Shown piece after piece: positions 24,195-36,443 of a stretch of 64,000 nt of DNA. Source of the stretch: Albifimbria verrucaria (Eukaryota; Ascomycota; Sordariomycetes; Hypocreales; Stachybotryaceae); the NCBI GenBank assembly GCA_020081605.1, contig JAHREC010000045.1, positions 2,604,001-2,668,000 on the forward strand, read 5' to 3'. Positions within the stretch are counted from its first letter, which is position 1. Each line of letters starts with the position of its first letter. A program made the position numbers and the translations under genes. A model generated the notes under the pieces. That model saw only the letters and a program-made list of their open reading frames with translations. It did not search any database and was not told where the DNA came from.

Positions 24195-26579
24195 TTACAT
24201 AAATAGAGCACCTCCGTCATTGAATATCCAACTCATAGGGTCGCTATTCTCATTCTGGAAAGCACCAGGTGGCATCTCAGTCGTATGTTAGCTCAGAAGA
24301 CAGGATAGGTAATTCTTTTGACTTACTGAAAGCATGTCCCAATTCTCAGGCAGATCTTGCATATTGTTCACGTCACATTGTAACTGAGCAACTGTTTCCT
24401 CAAGTATGGGAATGCAAACTTCCAAGGCTTTTTCTGCGTCTTGAACCAGGTTCTTCACTATTGCCTCTCTATCAGTGCCAGCCATAAGAAGCTGCACATA
24501 GGTCTCTAGCAGCGATGCCACAACATAGCCCTTAACACTAGTTTCTCCAACCTTGATGGAGAACAGGCACCAGTATTTTGCCTCTTTCAGAACTGAAAGC
24601 AAATCAGGCCGTAACGGTAAGGGGTTGAGGCTTTCTTCCTCCGAGATGACGGTCGCGAGCTCGATTGCAATTACAATAGCCGCTTGGTATAGTACAGTGC
24701 TGAACATGCCAGGGTACTGATTGAAAGCCGTTGCAGCCAGTTGTTAGTAGGTGCCATGGCCGTATTCGATGGCTCATGTGCTTCAGTGCACGATTCTGGA
24801 TACGCCGTTCGCCATAACTTCATTGATGTTTCGACCACAACCTTCCTCGAAAATGCGTATGCAGTATCTCGCAATGCGGGCCCGAAATATGGTACGTGAA
24901 GAGCAGATAGGTAACGGTACAGCAGAAAATCTACTGTACGTAGTTCAGGTAATTGCTCGCCCTTTGCTTTAAATTGTGCAAGATTTTGCCGCAACACCTT
25001 GTAAGCACTCCTCAAATCTCTGTCAAGTCGTAGAGTTTCCGTGTATGTGCCACATGCGTTAATGTCATTGAGGAGTTTGATGACGGCAAGTCGTGCCGGA
25101 AAGCTGGACCGGAGTGCTCTCGCTACTGAGGTTTGTGTGTATTCAGCCGCGGGCTTTGGAACGGGATTCTCAGCCATTAACTGCTCGTCATCGAAATTGC
25201 TGGGGGTTCCGAATCATAATTATCGAGAGAAACCAGTGGAGGTCCCCGGAGGTTAGACTTGTCTGCAATGAAATCTCCAAGATTGTGTTCCATAACCTTC
25301 GACGCATCTCGGCAGCGAACAGGGTCATTTTGGGCAGCCGCGTTGGATCTTTGTGTAGTCCCATATACATGGCCTTTCTTACCAACGATCCAGCCGAGAT
25401 CCAGACAAGCTCTCCACCTACGTCAGCCAGTTCACGAGCTATCAATAAGAGTATATCCGTTTGCAGGTACTGAATCTGGAGCCGCGGCTTGTATACAGGC
25501 TCGGACAAAAGGTCTGGGCCTCATAGATCCATCGGGCTGCTGATGCCCTGAGAGAGAAGGTGTCATCATAAATCGTGGATCCGATAGCGAATATCAGTTT
25601 CAGTTGGACTATAAAAGCCATATTCGGCGCTGCGTCTGGCATCCATAGCGCGTCATAGTCTCGTCGGAGGGTTGGAATGTGTAGAATACGATAAACTGGC
25701 TCAATAGTTCTGAGATAACAGTCAAGGAGCTCATCGGCCACTGTCTTGGGAGGCAATTCTGTGGTTAGCGGTAGAGGCCACGGTGGTTTGCGGCTAGCCT
25801 TGATCACTCTTGCAAGGTGCTTCGAGGTATTAATCCCAGAAACCAGCGCTGTTGAACCGTTCATAATATCCGATTCAACCATGTGAAAACTTCACTCAGC
25901 TATCGATGGTCAAAAACTATAAAGCCCACGTGTGACTGAAGAAGACTTACAAAGACTACAGTGTTAATCCAATGGCTTTGGCCAAACAGGCGCGTCTTGT
26001 GTGATACGCTCCGACTGATTAACATAGGTTGCGAGCTCCCGTTCCGGTCTCCATGAATATAGTAGCTTTCTCCAAGTCCTGAGGCGATCGTTGTTGGAAG
26101 CTCAGATGGAACGTTCACAGTATTGTATTGTGATGAAGCCAAATGAGTTGCTAGCTTTTCCTGCAAACTCTGTTGCCGTAGTTGACTCTCAAGTTGTTTG
26201 ATCCTGTCTTCCAGCACTTCAACTTCACGAGTGCTTGAAGAAGTCTTGGTAACTGAAGATGCAGAGCTTTTTCCGACGGACGATGTGGGAAAGATACAGC
26301 CTAGGGACTCTGTACTTGTCTGGGAAGCTGAATCTTGGGGTAAGAGGCCTTCTATGTTTGAAGAATTGTTTGGTTGTAGAGGCCGCACTGCTTCAACAGG
26401 TCGTGTGTTGAAAGGGCTGGCCTCATAGACACAAGTTCCGCTCCTAGACTTAATGCAATTGTTACAAGGTGTCTCTCGATTACACTTAATTTTCCTCTTT
26501 CTACAGAGGACACAGGAACTGGTTTAATAGCTAGATTAGCCCACCTTCACCTTTACCATAGGTTGGATAGTCTTGGCAT
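24195..26579 (-). CDS. Zn2Cys6 transcription factor with fungal_trans domain
   Basis: The N-terminal zinc cluster is CVLCRKRKIKCNRETPCNNC followed by IKSRSGTC. The first exon is tiny; the ATG at 26579 and its intron are the least certain part. A coiled-coil linker (VEVLEDRIKQLESQLRQQ) follows, then the fungal_trans domain (SHKTRLFGQSHWIN, KAMYMGLHKDPTRLP, EMRRRLWNTILE). An intron near 24313 leads to a last exon ending at 24195 (NDGGALFM). The frame is offset at 25886-25889, 25507-25510, 25244-25247, 25202-25206 and 24712-24714, all homopolymers. Nuclear regulator, target unknown. It is co-oriented with two other regulators. Confidence 0.8.
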
Positions 26580-27205
26580 TGTGTGTCCCACTTACATTGC
26601 TAGCCTACGGCGCCGACGCTCAATTTCCGGCATTGCTACTAACAACTTACTCCGTAGAGAGTGCCAAGAATCAATTTGTCAGAAAGCAATTAGATCAACT
26701 GCAGAAAGCCGGAATTGGAAAATCTGAAGTTTGTGTTGAAAAGAAGAAGGATTCGAGCAAATTCACCAAATGGCGGGAATAAAAGTCGGTAATTGCACCT
26801 ATGGTCATTAAAGCCCGCCTTTTCCCGAGACGGAGACCGAGACCGCTTCACTCCGATTCGCTGGTGACTCCTCCGCTTTAATGGAGGTGAGATAGTACAC
26901 AAATGAGACGAGAAGTCAACTTTCCAAGTTCAATTTTTGGAAGAATATATTACGGTACTAGTGAACCTTGCAATCATGAGGGTATATCCAAAACTCCAGA
27001 ATAATATATTCCCGTCTTAGCATGCATGCTGCCAGAGCACTCCGGCTCATTTTCTCGTAGTCGTAGACGCATCCTGCTCGAGTCGCTCATTCACGAACCT
27101 GTTATGCCTCTTGTGTCCAAGTTGTCCAGTCTTGTAGCTCAAATCCAAGAAAAGAGTAGTTGGCCCAGTCTTCCGTGGAGTTTACCAATGGGAAAACACA
27201 AGGAG
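26580..27205. other. Intergenic, no gene seen
   Basis: Spacer between two minus-strand regulators. A 69-codon plus-strand frame at 26573-26782 overlaps the first exon of the upstream regulator and is not supported. Confidence 0.45.
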
Positions 27206-29262
27206 TCATGTTTTCAGGGTCGCTGTCTGCTCGGTCTGGTGACGCTCATCCCGTGAGCTTCGAATCCTTCTTCGTGCCTTCTCTCTTGCAGATTCCGCTT
27301 TTGTTCTCAGAGCTTTCAACACAATGGCTTTAGACCCCAGGCCATGGCTGACGCTCTCAGTAACCTCGAGATGTGAAAATACAAGGCCCATGGCCTCCCA
27401 AGCCCGCTCTGTGTCAGGGCCCTCTGGTTTCAGACAAAGATGCCACAAAACATATAGCGTCATGTGGTATTGGGGATATGCCATATGTGACCATTCATAC
27501 TCACTGAGCAGCTCATCCCTCGACGTGAAAAATCCTTCGTAAATGATATCTAGCGCCTCGCTAAGATTCTCTTCTGTAGCAAACTTGTGGTGCGCCCGGG
27601 ATTTTGAACAATGAACCAGCGTTGCCTTGTTATGAAATCAAGTTTTCTGTAGATGAAGCGACCGCAATTGATCACAAATAGTTGCCGTGGGATCAACGGG
27701 TTACAGTATGAAAAGCGTTCCTCCAACTTTGCTTTCAAATCGGACATTATCTGTCGTCGTGTAGTCTCCCCAGACTGCGGCGTGAGACCCTCGATCTTTT
27801 GCATAGCCTCGCTAACATCGACATGAGACAGTGACCAGGTCATTGGGGTCCAAGTATTGCGCTCCTGTGGCAACGACTTCATTCCCGGATAGAGCTCAAT
27901 ATCATCGACGTTTAGTGGATGCTTGACGTCTGTTTTGAGAAAGACGATGCTATTGTCCTTCAAGCCATAGTCTTCCACAGCACGCCCATCACGAAGCACC
28001 ATAAGCCACCACAGGCGGCGGCGAATCTCGGATTCAAATGGTGGTAGTCCAAGATGGGTCCCATCACGGTGCAGGCCCAGCGATTGAGCTATGCGCAGCG
28101 AGAGGCCATTAAGTATCCACATGCCTTTGCCACGGTTTTGTAGTCTGAGCACCGACTGAGATGATGTTAGTAAAGTGTGCTCAAAGATGGATCATTTCAT
28201 AGATCTCACAAGGTAAATGACCAGCGCCTGAAGTCCGGTCACAGTTGGATTGTCGAGAAAATCACCCTGTGCGAATGCTTGCTCTATACCTTTCTTAAAG
28301 CTGAAGAGGAATGTTTGCTGTTCTGAGCCGAATATGCTCTCTGCAACAGAGCCTCTTAACGAGACTGTCGCCGAGAAATAAACTGCAAAGCATAATGCCA
28401 AATGGTCGTGGGGTGCGGACGAAGGATTATCTATGACTGCAAACACCTTGGCTTCGTCTGTGGGACGATGCAAGACTTTGAGACTAATGACGGAATCCTC
28501 GTTGTTTGAGTAAATGCTCCACAGTTTCAGAGCAATTTGTTTGGGTGGGTGGAACACAAACGAGGGTTGCATAGGGCATGGAGCAGATAAAAGACCTAGC
28601 ACATTGAAAGGAGAGGGAGATTCTTGCTGAGATGATGTCGTCCTCGGAGTTGTCAACGCTGACTCAATGTTTTGCTCCTTTGGGGACACATTAAAACGCG
28701 TTCTAGAGAAGAGGAAACAAGAAGAGACTTACTGAACCGATGACCTTGGATAGAATAATGTCGTTAAAGTATTGACTCGAGGAACCCTCTGAACTAAGAT
28801 GTCGTCACCGGGACGAGGCGGTGTCGGTTCACTTTCACCTTCACCGGCCAGTGACCTAGGTGACGCGTCGGGCAAAGCCGCAGCTTCCGGGCCTCCGGAA
28901 ATAGTACTTGATGGTGTTTGGTATTTCGTACTATCCCGGTCTTTTGTGCTTACACCTGAAGCGATGGACTTCTCCAAGGAAGAAAGCCGAGACGCCATTT
29001 CGGCCATGATGGTCTTCTTAGTTCGACGAATCCGAGGCCCCACGGGTGGGTAAGTGCACGGCTTTCCAGCCCGCTCGCACCGAGCACATGGCTCCCTTCT
29101 GTCACAACGGACTTTCTTGACGTTGCATGCATTGCACGACCGGGAGGCAACGAGTCGATTTGTCCCGAGGCCGGGTGCTGGACTGGCTAGCGGAGACACG
29201 GGTTCTTGTGGCGAAGTGAGACTTGTCTCTGCGGAAGACGACACGGCTGTCGTGGGTGCCAT
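27206..29262 (-). CDS. Zn2Cys6 transcription factor with fungal_trans domain
   Basis: The ATG is at 29262 (MAPTTAVSS). A Ser/Pro-rich leader precedes the zinc cluster CNACNVKKVRCDRREPC then ARCERAGKPC, followed by a basic linker (RIRRTKKT) and a short coiled coil. Two introns are well supported: after FYPRSSVQ (GTAAGT) and after LVIYL (GTGAGA with a TACTAAC branch). The fungal_trans domain reads GMWILNGLSLRIAQSLGLHR and SEIRRRLWWLMVLRD. The frame is offset once, at the run 27595-27597, and the rest reads through to TATLKT at the stop. Nuclear regulator of unknown targets. Confidence 0.8.
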
Positions 29263-31002
29263 TGGTAGCTACTTCGGTCAAAAGCGATCTTAATGCCTTT
29301 GAGCCTCGTAGCCTAATTGAATAGAAGATACTTGGTACCGAGCTGGCTGGCTGTTGGCTCGGTCTTAAGCTTGGGAAGCCTTCAAGACCTGCGCGCATCG
29401 GTTGCAATCCAGGACCGAGTTTCAAGCCCGAGCGGGAATAAATCATCTCGCCCATGTCGGGCTCGGGCATAAATTAGCATGTCGATAGCCGATCCCTGCA
29501 ATGTGCAATTAAATCGGGCCCACTTCTGGATATCTCCTGGCTGACCAACCCTTGCTGCTGGTGCTGTGATGGTCACTACGTTTCCGGCCTGTCTCGACTG
29601 TCCTACCACACCTATTGCAGCGTAACCACAGCCTACTCTTCTCTCTCTTATTTTTACTGAAGCTTTTCGTTTAAAGTTTCAGGGATTCTAATTTTCAATT
29701 CGTTGCAAAGGGCTAATGTTTTTGTGGTGTGTTGAGGACACACATCATAGTGAGTGTTGCGAGTCACTGTACAGGAAAATTATTGGAGCCACGGATGGGT
29801 TTCCGCATACCTCTGAAGGTTTCTCATATACTGATTAACTCACATCCCTCCGAGATAATTACCCTTGTTCTCCATTGGTTTCCAAAGTTCAAGCATGAGT
29901 ATATATCCGGTGACCTCCTCATCAAGAGCGTCTTGTAATTCTTCCATCCATTTGTTCCGACCCCTAAATGCTCCATGCAGGAAGCCGATGCGATGTTGAG
30001 AGCTACAGTACAGTAGGTAGTCTCCACTATGGTAAGCTAGGTATCTCGGAGTAACTCTTTACATTAGGCTACTCCGAGCTAAAGGAACTTGCCTTCAGCC
30101 TGAGCAGCATGAATACCGTTTTATAGGAAAATGGTGCAACCATGAGCTTGCCTTGGAGAAGTAGGTAATGGCAGTCATGTTGCTTTCCACAACCCTTAAT
30201 CCCAGTTTCTTGAGCTAGCATCTATCTGAATCGCCGTCTGTGCCTTTTTTAGGTCGAACAAAACTTACAATACGACTGCCATTTTTCCTCTTTTTGTTCT
30301 TTTCTCTTTTGAACCATCGGTGCAGTTACAGGGCTCCTTGATATGGTGCGGCCAGCTCACCCGAGCACATAAGCGCGCGCATATCCCTACACCCAGTGTC
30401 AGCGCATGCAAGCTGGCGACAAGTGCGTGAACCAATCAATGCCAAAAAGCGGTCGGCCTTTCGACTCATGACAGATACTCGGAACCGCCATGGCCGCTTT
30501 GTCGGCCGCCCGACTGGCGGACCCTCTGGCCAGGCCTCGGCCCAACTGGACCTACCAGAAGAGTGATGCTAATGCTTCTGGACCAGCTGAGCGGCTAAAA
30601 TGCCTCCTTGATAATCTCGAAATCGATTGTTGTGGTTTTTATTAAACTGTTATGAAACCCAGCCTCTCGCTCGCGCAACCTGACATCTCGACCAACATGC
30701 TTAACTAGCCTTAGCCCAGCGCTTGGTGGTCTTAACTGGTCAATGCCAAAGGTCAAATTTAGACACGATGTATCATGTTTGCGTGCCAAGCCAACAGCGA
30801 TTGATAGCCTCGAATTTTACCAAGTTTCAATGAACATAAAATCCCGTTGTTATCACCACGGTGGCACAAGGCAAACCATCACATCATCTCCATAACAAAT
30901 CTCTTTACTTCACAAACTTTCAGAAACCTTGCAGGTTCATCATTCCGACTGCAGGACTTTGCCCTCATATCTTCTGCACTGTTAATTTTTCTCGAGTATA
31001 TA
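29263..31002. other. Gene-poor stretch
   Basis: 1.7 kb without a convincing gene. A GC-richer island near 30340-30580 may be promoter DNA. No repeats or RNA genes were recognised. Confidence 0.45.
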
Positions 31003-31482
31003 ATGTCCAACGCGGTTGTTTTACGTCGTGGTCATGTCGAGCTTGAAACGAGTTTGCACTATCCACGCAGTGACTGGCGCCCCTCCTCTTCCAATTCCAT
31101 CAGACAACGATCTCCGAGGAGGATGATGCCTTTCATCATTTGTGTTCACCAGGAAAATTGCCATTCTTGCGTCTGCCAAGACTCTAGAGGGAGGCATACG
31201 ATGGTCGACTCCACACATCACAATTCCTACCGCAGAAGTGATTGGCAGCAAGTACCATATCACCAAGACTATTACTCCACGCGCTACGGAAATGAAGTTT
31301 TGGCGTTGCCAGCACCTCGTCACTCATATGTTTCCGAGACGCCTCGTGCGCAACCATTGTCGCTACTGCCTTATCAGCAGCCCTCTAATACGAATGCTGT
31401 TGTCTATAAGCCTGAAGTATATCAGGATTCCAGAGGGAGGCTCTACTCTGTGGATGCATATGGTAGATCTCGATGGGTTTAA
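31003..31482 (+). CDS. Small hypothetical protein with two QDSRGR repeats, 159 aa
   Basis: The ATG is at 31003, a single exon with no frame offset. The protein is rich in Tyr, Ser, Arg, Gln and Pro. It contains two imperfect copies of one unit, CQDSRGRHTMVDS...RRSDW (middle) and YQDSRGRLYSVDAYGRSRW (C terminus), separated by about 65 residues. No signal peptide or membrane helix is seen. A TATATAA-like string at 30996-31002 abuts the ATG, so the true start could lie further upstream or downstream. I do not know the function; the repeats suggest a structured or interaction-prone tail. Confidence 0.5.
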   Translation: MSNAVVLRRGHVELETSLHYPRSDWRPSSSNSIRQRSPRRMMPFIICVHQENCHSCVCQDSRGRHTMVDSTHHNSYRRSDWQQVPYHQDYYSTRYGNEVLALPAPRHSYVSETPRAQPLSLLPYQQPSNTNAVVYKPEVYQDSRGRLYSVDAYGRSRWV

Positions 31483-33143
31483 ATAGCTTGTCTTCACTGT
31501 GAAGCTGACAATGTGGTGAAGAGTCAAGCGGGCACTACAATCGAATGTAACATAGAGTGTTTGCAAGACAGCGGAAAGGGTGGCGTGCTTTGTATTTAAT
31601 GATTAATGAATTGAGACTGAGTTGTTATCACAATGAACTTCTTATCATTTAGTATTACTTGGGTTGGGTCAATTTGAGGGTTAAATGTTATGGCAGAGAA
31701 GGCTATGTTGTAAATCAATGCCCTGGCGTGATGCATCACAAAGGGGCAGCTATGAACAAAGCAAATGAATTTCCTTCTTACAGAAATTAATTCCCACTCA
31801 GTTAGCAAAACAATACCCGAATATTCCCATATTCTTGCATTTAGAGATCAATAGTGTTGTTCTAAGGTCGCTGACTGCAACATGTAATTTTTCAAACACC
31901 ACGGTTTCAGGATTCTTAATTGATAGAAACGCCTCTTAAACCTCCAGACTTTGGACTACTTGCATAAGTCTTACAACCAAGTATCCTTCAACAAAACATA
32001 CTAGAATATATTACTTATTAAATTGAGAAAACGTTAATTCTCCCGTAATACAGAGTCTCAGGGCAGGTGCTATATACCTCATGGGTTCGCCTCTGCACAC
32101 TACAAGGCACCTAAGAGGGAGTTTAGGGCAAGAAGCGCCTGAAACCTGCTGCCACCCCAACACTAGCAGTACAGGCACTGCATCTACCTGAGATGCATTA
32201 GCCGAAGCAGGGACATCGCCAGATTCGTTCTAGAAAATGCAGAAACAAAGCCTTGTTTCTGATTTATTATTTCTATGCCGGGGAAGTATAAATTATTCGC
32301 TTGACGTCACCAGGACTATCAAGCCACGGGTAGGCTCTGGGTGCTTGATATTCAGCCAGCAACATTTGCATATTTGACGGTGTTTTGATGGCGGGTGTGA
32401 GGAGTCTCCGGCATTCCCAAGACTGCTCGCTAATTGTCTATCTTGGGTTTGGTGCACTTGAGGTTGGAATAGTGCCTACGGTTTGGACATGCAGCCCGCA
32501 GTGTCCCGGTATCCTTATCAGCATGTTCTGTTTCGCCACAGGGTATGTCAACAGTATGGAATACCTAGTGTAGCTCAATTCAATTGCCCATTAATATCAG
32601 GGTCCACTTGTGGTTCTGCTCCAAATACGCTTGCGGATGGTCCAGATTAAAAACAAACCGACCTCAGAGCTAAGAAAGGCTTCTTCTTAACGTTATTCAG
32701 TCGCTCCGCTATTAAATTAAAGTACTGCGCTCTGTCCTCTACCTGGCCATATGAAAGCGCACTATTCGTTTGAAAGGCGTGCTCGGGTCTAATTGTCTCC
32801 ACTGGCTCGGGATTAAAATACTTGACTCATCTCGGACCCGGCTATTAACACTGGGAATTTGCGACCGAACTCGGTCATTTGCAAGCATGCTAGGATTTAC
32901 AGTTCTGACAACTGATTGCTCATTTGTTCAATAGGAGCACGTTCTCGTTTTCCGAGTCCTGCAGTGAGGAACGTCGGTCATAAGGCTGATCCTACTCCAA
33001 TATGGAAAGCCATAACCCTGAGTTCCGGACAAATAGACCGGCGTTTTGATCGATTTCGTTTTTAATAAATTACGACGCAGCCGCATGGCAATTTCTCTGG
33101 ATATCCTAATTTTGTGACCCATCCAAGGCACTTGTCGCTAGCC
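31483..33143. other. Gene-poor, AT-rich stretch
   Basis: 1.66 kb with only short frames. I see no terminal repeats, and no gene is supported. Confidence 0.45.
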
Positions 33144-34668
33144 ATGTCTACTACAATGGCATCTTCTACTTTCCAAGATATCCCCCGACAAAGAGCGATG
33201 CCGATGGCATACAAAGGGGCGTCGCGGAGGCCCTGTCCTCGGTCCAGGACTCAGACACGGAAAAGTCTACTCAGTTGAAGCCACCAGGTAGCGACGCTCT
33301 GACGGAGGTATGCAGGCATGGCTGGTGGTTTTTGGGGTCTGGTGCATAGGTTTCTGCAGCTTTGGCTGGCTGAACAGTATGTTGTTTCCCGACTTGCCCC
33401 TGTTTCACCATGAGAGCTAGAAGAACTGACACCATGGGTAGGTGTCGGCGTTTTTCAGGAATATTACCAGAATGAGCTGCTCGTTGGCTATTCCTCCAGC
33501 ACGATCGCCTGGATCCCTCGCTGCAGATTTTCTTCATGATGGGCATGGTACGTCCTTATTCATTTCGACTGCCGTATGATGCATGCTAAAACTCCCAAGG
33601 GTCCTATCGTGGGGTCATTGTACGATCATTTTGGTCCTCGTTGGCTGATATTGGGAGGCACCATTTTGCACGTTTTCGGAATCATGATGGCCAGCATCAG
33701 CACCCAATACTACCAAATCCTCCTGGCTCAAGGAGTGTGCTCTGCCATTGGTGTCTCAGCCATTTCACAACCTTGTAAGCACTCCTACATTGTTAAATTT
33801 TATCTTTTGGGGTGAGTTTCAGCTAACCATCCCAGCTTTCAACTGCATTCATGGTTGGTTCAACAAGAAACGCGGCGCAGCATTCGGAATACTTTCAACA
33901 GGGTCGAGCATTGGAGGTGTCATCTTGCCCATTATGCTAACACGCCTCATCCGCGAAGTCGGTTTCGGATGGTCCATGAGAATATCCGGCTTCTTGCTCC
34001 TTTTTCTTTTGATCTTGGCCAACCTGACCGTTCGGGCCTACCACCCCCGATGCCGCAAAAGATTACGGCTGCGCAATTGCGCAAACCCTTCACTGAGCCT
34101 AAGTTTATGATGTTGCTGACAGGGTTCTTCCTCTTCACCTTTGGCAACTTTATTCCGATCACCTTTCTACCAGTCCAGGCCCTTGCGTCTGGTATGAATC
34201 CGGATCTCGTCCAATACCTGCTCCCCATCTTGAACGCCGCCTCTCTTTTTGGTCGTCTTTTTCTGGCTTCTACTCAGACAAGATTGGCCGATTTAATGTC
34301 TTCGTCACAGTCTGTTTCTTGACTGCTATCTGGATTCTCGCGTTATGGCTTGTGGACATAAGCCCAGCAGCGCTCATCGCATTTGCCGCACTGTTTGGTT
34401 TCTTTTCGGGTGCTTATGTCTCCTCATTGCGCCGCTTATCATGCAAGTGTCGCCAATGTCAGAGATTGGCTTCCGTACAGGGCTCGTTTTCTTGTTCGCT
34501 TCAATCGCTGGTTTGGTAACAAACCCGATGAATGGAGCCATCCTGGATGGTTCTGGAGGTTGGACTGGATTGAAGGTGACTGCTGGTGTGTTCTGTCTCG
34601 CGGGTGCTGCTTCGGTAGCCGCGGGACGGATATATGCTACTGGGTGGAAATTACTCGTCAAGTACTAA
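33144..34668 (+). CDS. MFS porter, monocarboxylate transporter-like family
   Basis: Four exons (33144-33376, 33442-33547, 33600-33774, 33836-34668) give about 450 residues when six homopolymer offsets are allowed. The N-terminal cytoplasmic tail is acidic. The first membrane segment (WLVVFGVWCIGFCSFGWLN) follows G-M-Q-A, and the hallmark SLYDHFGPRW and GGVILPIMLTRLI segments of the fungal MCT (Mch) family are present. About 12 transmembrane helices are expected, in the plasma or vacuolar membrane, carrying monocarboxylates or related acids. The offsets are at 33182-33186, 33307-33308, 33515-33517, 34044-34048, 34258-34262 and 34422-34423. It is convergent with another MFS gene. Confidence 0.8.
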
Positions 34669-35040
34669 AGATTATATTTGTGAAGGCACATAGATTATTA
34701 GCTAAGAGCTTGATCAGCTCATTTGTACTTCTTTATCATAGACATGCTTAATAGATTCACGGGTGGTATACACAATGTCAACTCTCAACGCAGCTGTACA
34801 CTATGTACTATATAATCATGATGCTTGTTCCTCCTATATCCCATTGCCCTGATTCCATGCTGTCCCATATACCTGCTCCAAGTCGTTATATTCTACACAA
34901 TTCAAAACCATCCAAAATTTCCCAATCGGACAAAAAGACATAAGAAAGGGTAAAGTTGCCAATAGTAAAGCGCCCAAGCAACGGCCAGTCACGCGGCTCG
35001 GCCCGTCCGTCAGCACCAATTTCCTTTATGGTCAGCTCGG
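34669..35040. other. Convergent spacer
   Basis: 372 bp between the 3' ends of two MFS genes. Nothing else is visible. Confidence 0.5.
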
Positions 35041-36443
35041 TCAGCATCGCTCGCGCTTTCTTTCTATGTTGAAAAACATGGCCCAGAGGCCTAGGTCGTA
35101 AACAATTCTAAGGCTACCCCGATCACGAACGCGATCCAGAAGTTTTGGTGCCATGCAAGTCCTCCTGTGATCAGTGGACCCATGATTGATGCCAATATAC
35201 GCAGAGTGCTTGTAATTCCCATGACTGCCGTACGTTCCTCGGGTTTGACAACGGCAGCAATAAACGCAGCTCTTGGAGCTTGGTCCATGTTATTAAGTAC
35301 CGTACGGATAAAGAGAAGGGCGGCCGTTAATGCCAAGCTGTTAGGGAACGGGAATAGGAGCACTGCTATGGATGAGGGCAGATGCGTGAACACCATAGTG
35401 TTGAGAAGGCCAATGTGTCGAGCACAAGGTCCGGCGAAGGCAGTAGACACAGTGCCTAGAATAAAAGCCAACGACATGAGGTTACCGAGGCTTGATTTCG
35501 ACAAATCAAACTTGCGGTCGATGTAGTAGTTAGTCAGAGTATAAGTCACCATACTTTCGGCCAAAGCATCCAATATCAAAAGTAACCATAGCTTGTACAT
35601 GACGGAGAGGGTGCCTGGCGAAATGGTTGAGAATCGGCTGCCAGCTTTGTTCTTCTGCTGAGGTTCAGATGAATACTGTCTCTCGCCTCCGCCATGTTCT
35701 TCGTCTGAATCCGCCGGCTTAATCAATCGTTGTCTTTCCTTCGCGGCCTGTTCGATAGATTCCGTAGCTTCGGAAGCACTAGTCATGAGCATGGCAAATA
35801 CCATGTTGAGACCACCTGTGATGATATAGATCACGAAAATTGCGTGGTAAGACCGCACCAAAGTCCATCCCGGAAGAGCCTTTAATGCGTCCACGATGTG
35901 TCCAGATGCCACGAGGCCGGCAGACGCACCGACAAAAGCACATGTGACATACCAGGATAGGACATCGGCTCTTGTGTCGGAAGTCGTGAGGTGAGAAAGT
36001 ATTGATTCTTCGACGGCTCGAAAGGGTCCCATATCACTGCCCGTAGCACTGACAACACCCACCACGGCAGCAAAAAGCAGAACCCAGTAGTTTTCAAAGA
36101 GCAAGAACGATGCACCGGCGACTATCATGAGGAAACCTCCAATAAGGAGAACACGGCGTCGTCCAAAGCTGTCTGCCACCAAAGACAAACACAGGCCGAG
36201 TAGAACATCACCTAGAATGGTAAGGGTCATGAAAAGACCAATCTGGAAGTCGGAGAAGTTTAACTCGGCAAAGAACAGGGCGATGATGAGCCCTACTGCT
36301 CCAAATGCGAATGTACGGCATGTTCGAGAGATGATGATGAGCCAAGCATCACGGCCAGTGTTGTATACGGAAGACAGCCCCGATTCGCGGTATAGCCAGG
36401 AGGTGGCCTTGCCTACTTTCTCCCCATGCTGAACGAAAGCCAT
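35041..36443 (-). CDS. MFS transporter, single exon, 467 aa
   Basis: The start is the ATG at 36443 (MAFVQHGEKVGKA); an upstream in-frame extension begins with TTG only. The long exon is open and has clear helices, including the MFS motif A-like DSFGRRRVLLIGG between helices 2 and 3 and a charged loop (EQAAKERQRLIKPADSDEEHGGGERQ) between the two halves. Only one offset is seen, at the A run 35100-35102. With one more A the chain ends LYDLGLWAMFFNIE then a basic tail, with the stop at 35041-35043. Substrate unknown; possibly drug or small-molecule efflux. Confidence 0.7.
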
